This document shows, piece after piece, positions 60,337 through 64,000 of a stretch of 64,000 nt of DNA. Origin of the DNA: G963556115 sp963677015 (GTDB lineage Bacteria; Planctomycetota; SZUA-567); NCBI GenBank assembly GCA_963677015.1, contig OY781533.1, forward strand, positions 620,001 to 684,000. The letters run 5' to 3'. The notes under the pieces were generated by a model. That model did not search any database. It saw nothing but the letters and a program-made list of their open reading frames with translations, and was not told the DNA's origin. Position numbers and translations under genes: made by a program. The first letter of the stretch is position 1. Each line of letters starts with the position of its first letter.

Positions 60337-60723
60337 ATGAAAGAGATTTTAGCGATTATTCGCATGAATAAAATGAACGCTACAAAGGAAGCCCTGGCTG
60401 CGGTTGATCTCCCTTCGTTTACTGCCAGAAAGGTCGTAGGTAGAGGTAAGGGACAGGTAGATTACCTCTTGCTTCAGGGTGCTGAGAATGGCGTTGAGGA
60501 AGCAATTAATCAGCTGGGTGGTCCAAAGCTGATACCAAAGAGAATGCTTACTATTGTTGTGCCTGATAAGATGGTTGATACTGCGGTTAAAACTATTATT
60601 AAGGTCAACCAGACTGGGCAGAAGGGTGACGGCAAAATTTTTGTTAAACCTGTTGAAGAGGCGATAAGAGTACGAACTGGAGATTCTGGAGATGCGGTTC
60701 TTGATGAGAATGGTAATTCATAA
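60337..60723 (+). CDS. nifI2: Nitrogen regulatory PII-like protein NifI2
   Basis: 128 residues, PII family: MKEILAIIRMNKMNATKEAL, VVGRGKGQVDYLLLQG, LIPKRMLTIVVPDKMVD and GDGKIFVKPVEEAIRVRTGD. The longer C-terminus compared with NifI1 is typical. The start at ATG 60337 is set by GGGAGAG upstream; the ATG at 60322 overlaps that ribosome site. It lies 25 bases after nifI1. NifI1 and NifI2 work together as a post-translational brake on NifDK. Confidence 0.93.
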   Translation: MKEILAIIRMNKMNATKEALAAVDLPSFTARKVVGRGKGQVDYLLLQGAENGVEEAINQLGGPKLIPKRMLTIVVPDKMVDTAVKTIIKVNQTGQKGDGKIFVKPVEEAIRVRTGDSGDAVLDENGNS

Positions 60724-60778
60724 TACCTTTCTCAGACAAGATGCTCTCTTGAGCTGTTAACAATGAGGAGTTTTCACA

Positions 60779-62410
60779 ATGAGTGAGAATAAGATGTTAG
60801 ATCCAAATGTAGTCAAAGAGGAAATACTCTCAAAGTATCCTCCAAAGGTCGCCAGGAAACGTGCAAAGCAATTTATAATTAATAAAGTTGATGAAGGCGA
60901 TCAGGTGCCGGAAATATCAGCAAACGTACGTACAGTTCCTGGTATTATCACAATGAGAGGATGCTGCTACGCTGGATGTAAAGGTGTGGTTCTGGGGCCG
61001 ACCCGTGATATTATCAATATTACACATGGTCCTATAGGATGTGGTTTTTATTCATGGCTTACACGTCGAAATCAGACAAAACCGGCGTCAGATGAGCATG
61101 ATCAGTATATGACCTACTGTTTCTCAACCGATATGGAAGATAGTGAGATTATCTTTGGTGGTGAGAAAAAACTGGCTCAGGCAATTCAGGAGGCTTACGA
61201 CAATTTTAAGCCAAAGAATATTTCCGTATTCTCAACCTGTCCGGTAGGTCTGATCGGTGATGATATTCATCAGGTATGTAAGCAGATGAAGGAAAAACTT
61301 GGAATAAATGTTTTTGGTTTCTCCTGCGAAGGTTATAAAGGTGTATCACAGTCTGCAGGACACCATATTGCTAATAACCAGCTGTTCAAGCATGTTATCG
61401 GTAATGATGAAACTGTTCCTGAGGGTAAGTATAAATTCAATCTTCTCGGTGAATATAATATTGGTGGTGATGCTTTTGTAATCGAAGAGCTGCTTAATAA
61501 GTGCGGTATTACTCTGGTTTCGACCTTCTCCGGTAACTCAACTATCGAGACAATGGAGCAGGCGCACCATGCTGACCTTAATGGTGTGATGTGTCACCGG
61601 TCAATCAACTATGTTGCTGATATGATTGAGAAGAAATTTGGTGTGCCTTGGATCAAGACAAACTTTATCGGTCCAGAAGCGACATCTAAGTCACTGCGTA
61701 AGATTGCCCAGTTCTTCGGTGATCAGGAGCTGATCGATCAGGTTGAGAAGGTTATTGAAGAAGAGATGGCGGATCTTGTTCCACTACGCGATGAGATCAA
61801 GGCTCGCTGTCAGGGTAAGACTGCAATGCTCTTTGTTGGTGGTAGCCGTGCGCACCATTATCAGGAACTCTTCAATAATATCGGTATGAGTACAATTGCT
61901 GCCGGTTATGAGTTTGCTCACCGTGATGATTATGAAGGACGTAAGGTTCTTCCATCAATCAAGGTAGATGCGGATAGTAGAAATATTGAAGAACTTGAAG
62001 TGACACCTGATCCAGAAAGATACAGCCCACGTAAATCACCAGAAGAACTTGAAAAGCTTGCGGCTGAAGGTGTTCCATTCAAGACTTATGAAGGTATGAT
62101 GCCTGAGATGAAGAATGATACTTTGGTTATCGATGACCTTAATGAATACGAAACAGAACAGCTTCTTGATTACTATAAGCCAGATGTTTACTGTGCCGGT
62201 ATCAAGGAAAAGTATGGTGTACAGAAGAAGGGAATACCTTGCAAACAGCTTCATAGTTATGATTACGGTGGTCCATATGCGGCGTTTAAAGGTGCAAAGA
62301 ACTGGTATCAGGAGATTGACCGTCTGGTGAATGCAAATATCTGGCGCCATGTTAAAGCACCTTGGTCTAAGACTTCTGAACCAACGCTGGAAGCTTCATA
62401 TAATGCCTAA
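60779..62410 (+). CDS. nifD: Nitrogenase molybdenum-iron protein alpha chain
   Basis: 543 residues. The P-cluster cysteines C62, C88 and C154 fall at the same numbers as in Azotobacter NifD. Near FeMo-co are Q191 and H195 (SQSAGHHIANN), the cofactor ligand C272 (MCHRSINY) and the ligand H492 (KQLHSYDYGGPY). The spacing between the ligands shows an insertion of about 50 residues around 390-440, charged and proline-rich, as in clostridial-type NifD. It forms the catalytic alpha2beta2 with NifK. All key residues are present, so it should be active. Confidence 0.96.
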   Translation: MSENKMLDPNVVKEEILSKYPPKVARKRAKQFIINKVDEGDQVPEISANVRTVPGIITMRGCCYAGCKGVVLGPTRDIINITHGPIGCGFYSWLTRRNQTKPASDEHDQYMTYCFSTDMEDSEIIFGGEKKLAQAIQEAYDNFKPKNISVFSTCPVGLIGDDIHQVCKQMKEKLGINVFGFSCEGYKGVSQSAGHHIANNQLFKHVIGNDETVPEGKYKFNLLGEYNIGGDAFVIEELLNKCGITLVSTFSGNSTIETMEQAHHADLNGVMCHRSINYVADMIEKKFGVPWIKTNFIGPEATSKSLRKIAQFFGDQELIDQVEKVIEEEMADLVPLRDEIKARCQGKTAMLFVGGSRAHHYQELFNNIGMSTIAAGYEFAHRDDYEGRKVLPSIKVDADSRNIEELEVTPDPERYSPRKSPEELEKLAAEGVPFKTYEGMMPEMKNDTLVIDDLNEYETEQLLDYYKPDVYCAGIKEKYGVQKKGIPCKQLHSYDYGGPYAAFKGAKNWYQEIDRLVNANIWRHVKAPWSKTSEPTLEASYNA

Positions 62411-62418
62411 TTTGAGAT

Positions 62419-62435
62419 GGTGGCATGTTGCCACC
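62419..62435 (+). promoter_or_regulatory. Hairpin between nifD and nifK
   Basis: GGTGGCA pairs with TGCCACC around TGT, nine bases after the nifD stop, with no T tract. The gap to nifK is 194 bases, long for subunits made one to one, so this may be an RNA-processing or stability element. Confidence 0.5.
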
Positions 62436-62604
62436 GGCAGCGCTGAAAATATTTTATAAGTATCCCCCTCAGCGCGGAAAACCAAAATTGCTGTAATTCC
62501 ATGAGGTGCAGATTGCTGTGTCTTATCTGAGAATTCAAATCTAACTGTTAATAATTGCGATCACAGATAATTGTAATCTGTACCCGAATCAAAGGAGAAA
62601 TATT

Positions 62605-63990
62605 ATGCTTTTGCGACATACGACAAAAGAAATAAAAGAGCGTAAGGCATTGACTGTGAACCCAGCAAAAACCTGTCAGCCTGTCGGTGCCATGTATGCT
62701 GCACTGGGTGTGCACGGATGTATGCCTCACAGTCATGGCTCACAGGGGTGCTGTGCTTATCACCGTTCAGCTCTTACCCGTCACTACAAAGAACCGGTCA
62801 TGGCGGCAACAAGTTCATTTACTGAAGGTAGTTCGGTTTTTGGTGGTCAGGCCAATCTGGTTCAGGCAATAAACAATATCTTTACCGTTTATGATCCTGA
62901 AGTAATTGCCATACATACAACCTGTCTTTCTGAAACTATCGGTGATGACCTCACTCAGATCAGTAAGAAGGCTCATGATGACGGCAAAGTTCCTGCCGGC
63001 AAGAAAATTATCTACTGTAACACCCCAAGTTATGTTGGTTCACATGTAACCGGTTTTTCCAACATGGTCAAAGGTATAGTTGACGGTCTGGCTGAACCTT
63101 CAGAGGATAAGCTGCGTACAGTCAACATTATCCCTGGCTGGGTAGAACCTTCAGATATGCGTGAGATCAAGAGACTCTGTAAGGCGATGGAAATTAAAAC
63201 AATTATGTTCCCTGATACTTCAGATGTTCTTGATTCCCCAAATACCGGTAAGCATGAGTTCTATCCAAAGGGCGGTGCTACTATTGAGGAGATTGCTAAA
63301 TCCGGAAGTTCTCAGGCGACTGTCGCTCTCGGTCCAACATGTTCAACTGCAGGAGCAAGAGCTCTTGACGCCAAGTGTAAAGTACCACCTTCAATTGTTG
63401 AACTTCCAATCGGTATAACTGCGACTGATAACTTTATCAATACTCTGCGTAAAGTTGCCGGTGTGGCTGTTCCTGAAGAGATCACCAATGAACGCGGACG
63501 CCTTGTTGATATTATTACCGATATGCATCAGTACTTCTACGGTAAGAGAGTAGCGCTTTATGGTGACCCTGATCAGCTCGTATCACTGGCACAGTTTGTG
63601 GTCGATCTTGATATGATCCCAGCTTATATCATAACCGGTACTCCTGGTGAGAAGAAGCTGCGTAAGCGTCTTGAAGCAGCTCTGGGTGATAAGTATGTAG
63701 CTGAAAATGTTTATATCGGTCAGCGTGCCGATCTCTACTTGATGCATCAGTTGATCAAGAATGATCCGGTAGATCTGATGATCGGTAATACTTACGGTAA
63801 GTACATTGCTCGTGATGAGGGTATTCCACTGTTGCGTCATGGTTTCCCAATCTACGACCGTATTGGTCACTCTTACTTCCCTTCTGTGGGTTATACCGGT
63901 GCGTTGAGACTGGTTGAGAAGATGTTGGACATCTTCCTCGCTAAGAAGGATGAAGAGTCTGTAGAAGAGAAGTTTGAACTGGTAATGTAG
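62605..63990 (+). CDS. nifK: Nitrogenase molybdenum-iron protein beta chain
   Basis: 461 residues. The P-cluster cysteines are C24, C49 and C107, with the same 25- and 58-residue spacing as Azotobacter NifK (70, 95, 153). It lacks about 46 N-terminal residues of the Azotobacter form, as is usual in the clostridial and group II/III type. AAAGGAGAAATATT precedes the ATG. It ends 10 bases before the window edge, so nifE, nifN or other genes may follow. Confidence 0.96.
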   Translation: MLLRHTTKEIKERKALTVNPAKTCQPVGAMYAALGVHGCMPHSHGSQGCCAYHRSALTRHYKEPVMAATSSFTEGSSVFGGQANLVQAINNIFTVYDPEVIAIHTTCLSETIGDDLTQISKKAHDDGKVPAGKKIIYCNTPSYVGSHVTGFSNMVKGIVDGLAEPSEDKLRTVNIIPGWVEPSDMREIKRLCKAMEIKTIMFPDTSDVLDSPNTGKHEFYPKGGATIEEIAKSGSSQATVALGPTCSTAGARALDAKCKVPPSIVELPIGITATDNFINTLRKVAGVAVPEEITNERGRLVDIITDMHQYFYGKRVALYGDPDQLVSLAQFVVDLDMIPAYIITGTPGEKKLRKRLEAALGDKYVAENVYIGQRADLYLMHQLIKNDPVDLMIGNTYGKYIARDEGIPLLRHGFPIYDRIGHSYFPSVGYTGALRLVEKMLDIFLAKKDEESVEEKFELVM

Positions 63991-64000
63991 TAGAAAATAA

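Overview
The window reads as chromosomal DNA of an AT-rich, Gram-negative-type, anaerobic, nitrogen-fixing bacterium that lives with salt stress. Supporting this are exported proteins with signal peptides, chemotaxis receptors, a nif cluster with the nifI1-nifI2 pair between nifH and nifD (the arrangement of anaerobic bacteria and methanogens), several oxygen-sensitive radical-SAM enzymes, K+ uptake genes, and genes for the osmolyte N-epsilon-acetyl-beta-lysine. The sequence alone does not settle the phylum.

Layout. 1-1.7 kb: end of an amidohydrolase-like gene, a SelA-like PLP enzyme and a RidA protein. 2-3.6 kb: a YkgJ-type cysteine-cluster protein flanked by two decayed chemoreceptor tails. 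3.7-15.2 kb: a sugar-utilisation locus bracketed by two RpiR-family regulators. It has a divergent ribose-type ABC importer (ATPase, permease, binding protein) and an opposite-strand operon for an ADP-dependent-type sugar kinase, a class II aldolase and a cupin isomerase.

15.3-27.5 kb: an integrative island in the 3' end of ssrA (tmRNA). It carries a tyrosine integrase, an AlpA-type excisionase, a winged-helix protein, an IS3-family relic, an exported ankyrin protein, a small membrane protein and a complete qatABCD anti-phage operon. A 20-bp T-arm copy at 15274-15293 probably marks the left end. 27.5-36.2 kb: ssrA, an exported unknown protein, an SSS transporter, dapA, a phosphoesterase, a DJ-1/PfpI protein, a tRNA-binding protein and rimO.

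36.4-46.6 kb: a PfkB kinase, then an osmolyte operon transcribed leftward (MarR regulator, lysine 2,3-aminomutase, a fused binding-protein/permease amino-acid importer, its ATPase, beta-lysine acetyltransferase), next to a rightward trkH-trkA K+ uptake operon that ends in a small receptor-like membrane protein. Together these look like a salt-adaptation module. 46.8-53.5 kb: a BioB-like radical-SAM protein, a PAS-GGDEF diguanylate cyclase, an alpha/beta hydrolase and a chemoreceptor. 53.9-64 kb: modABC (molybdate uptake), a HEPN-like small protein, and nifH-nifI1-nifI2-nifD-nifK. The nif genes lie behind a long leader with a sigma-54-type promoter and a duplicated 49-bp upstream element. ModABC would supply the metal for the nitrogenase cofactor.
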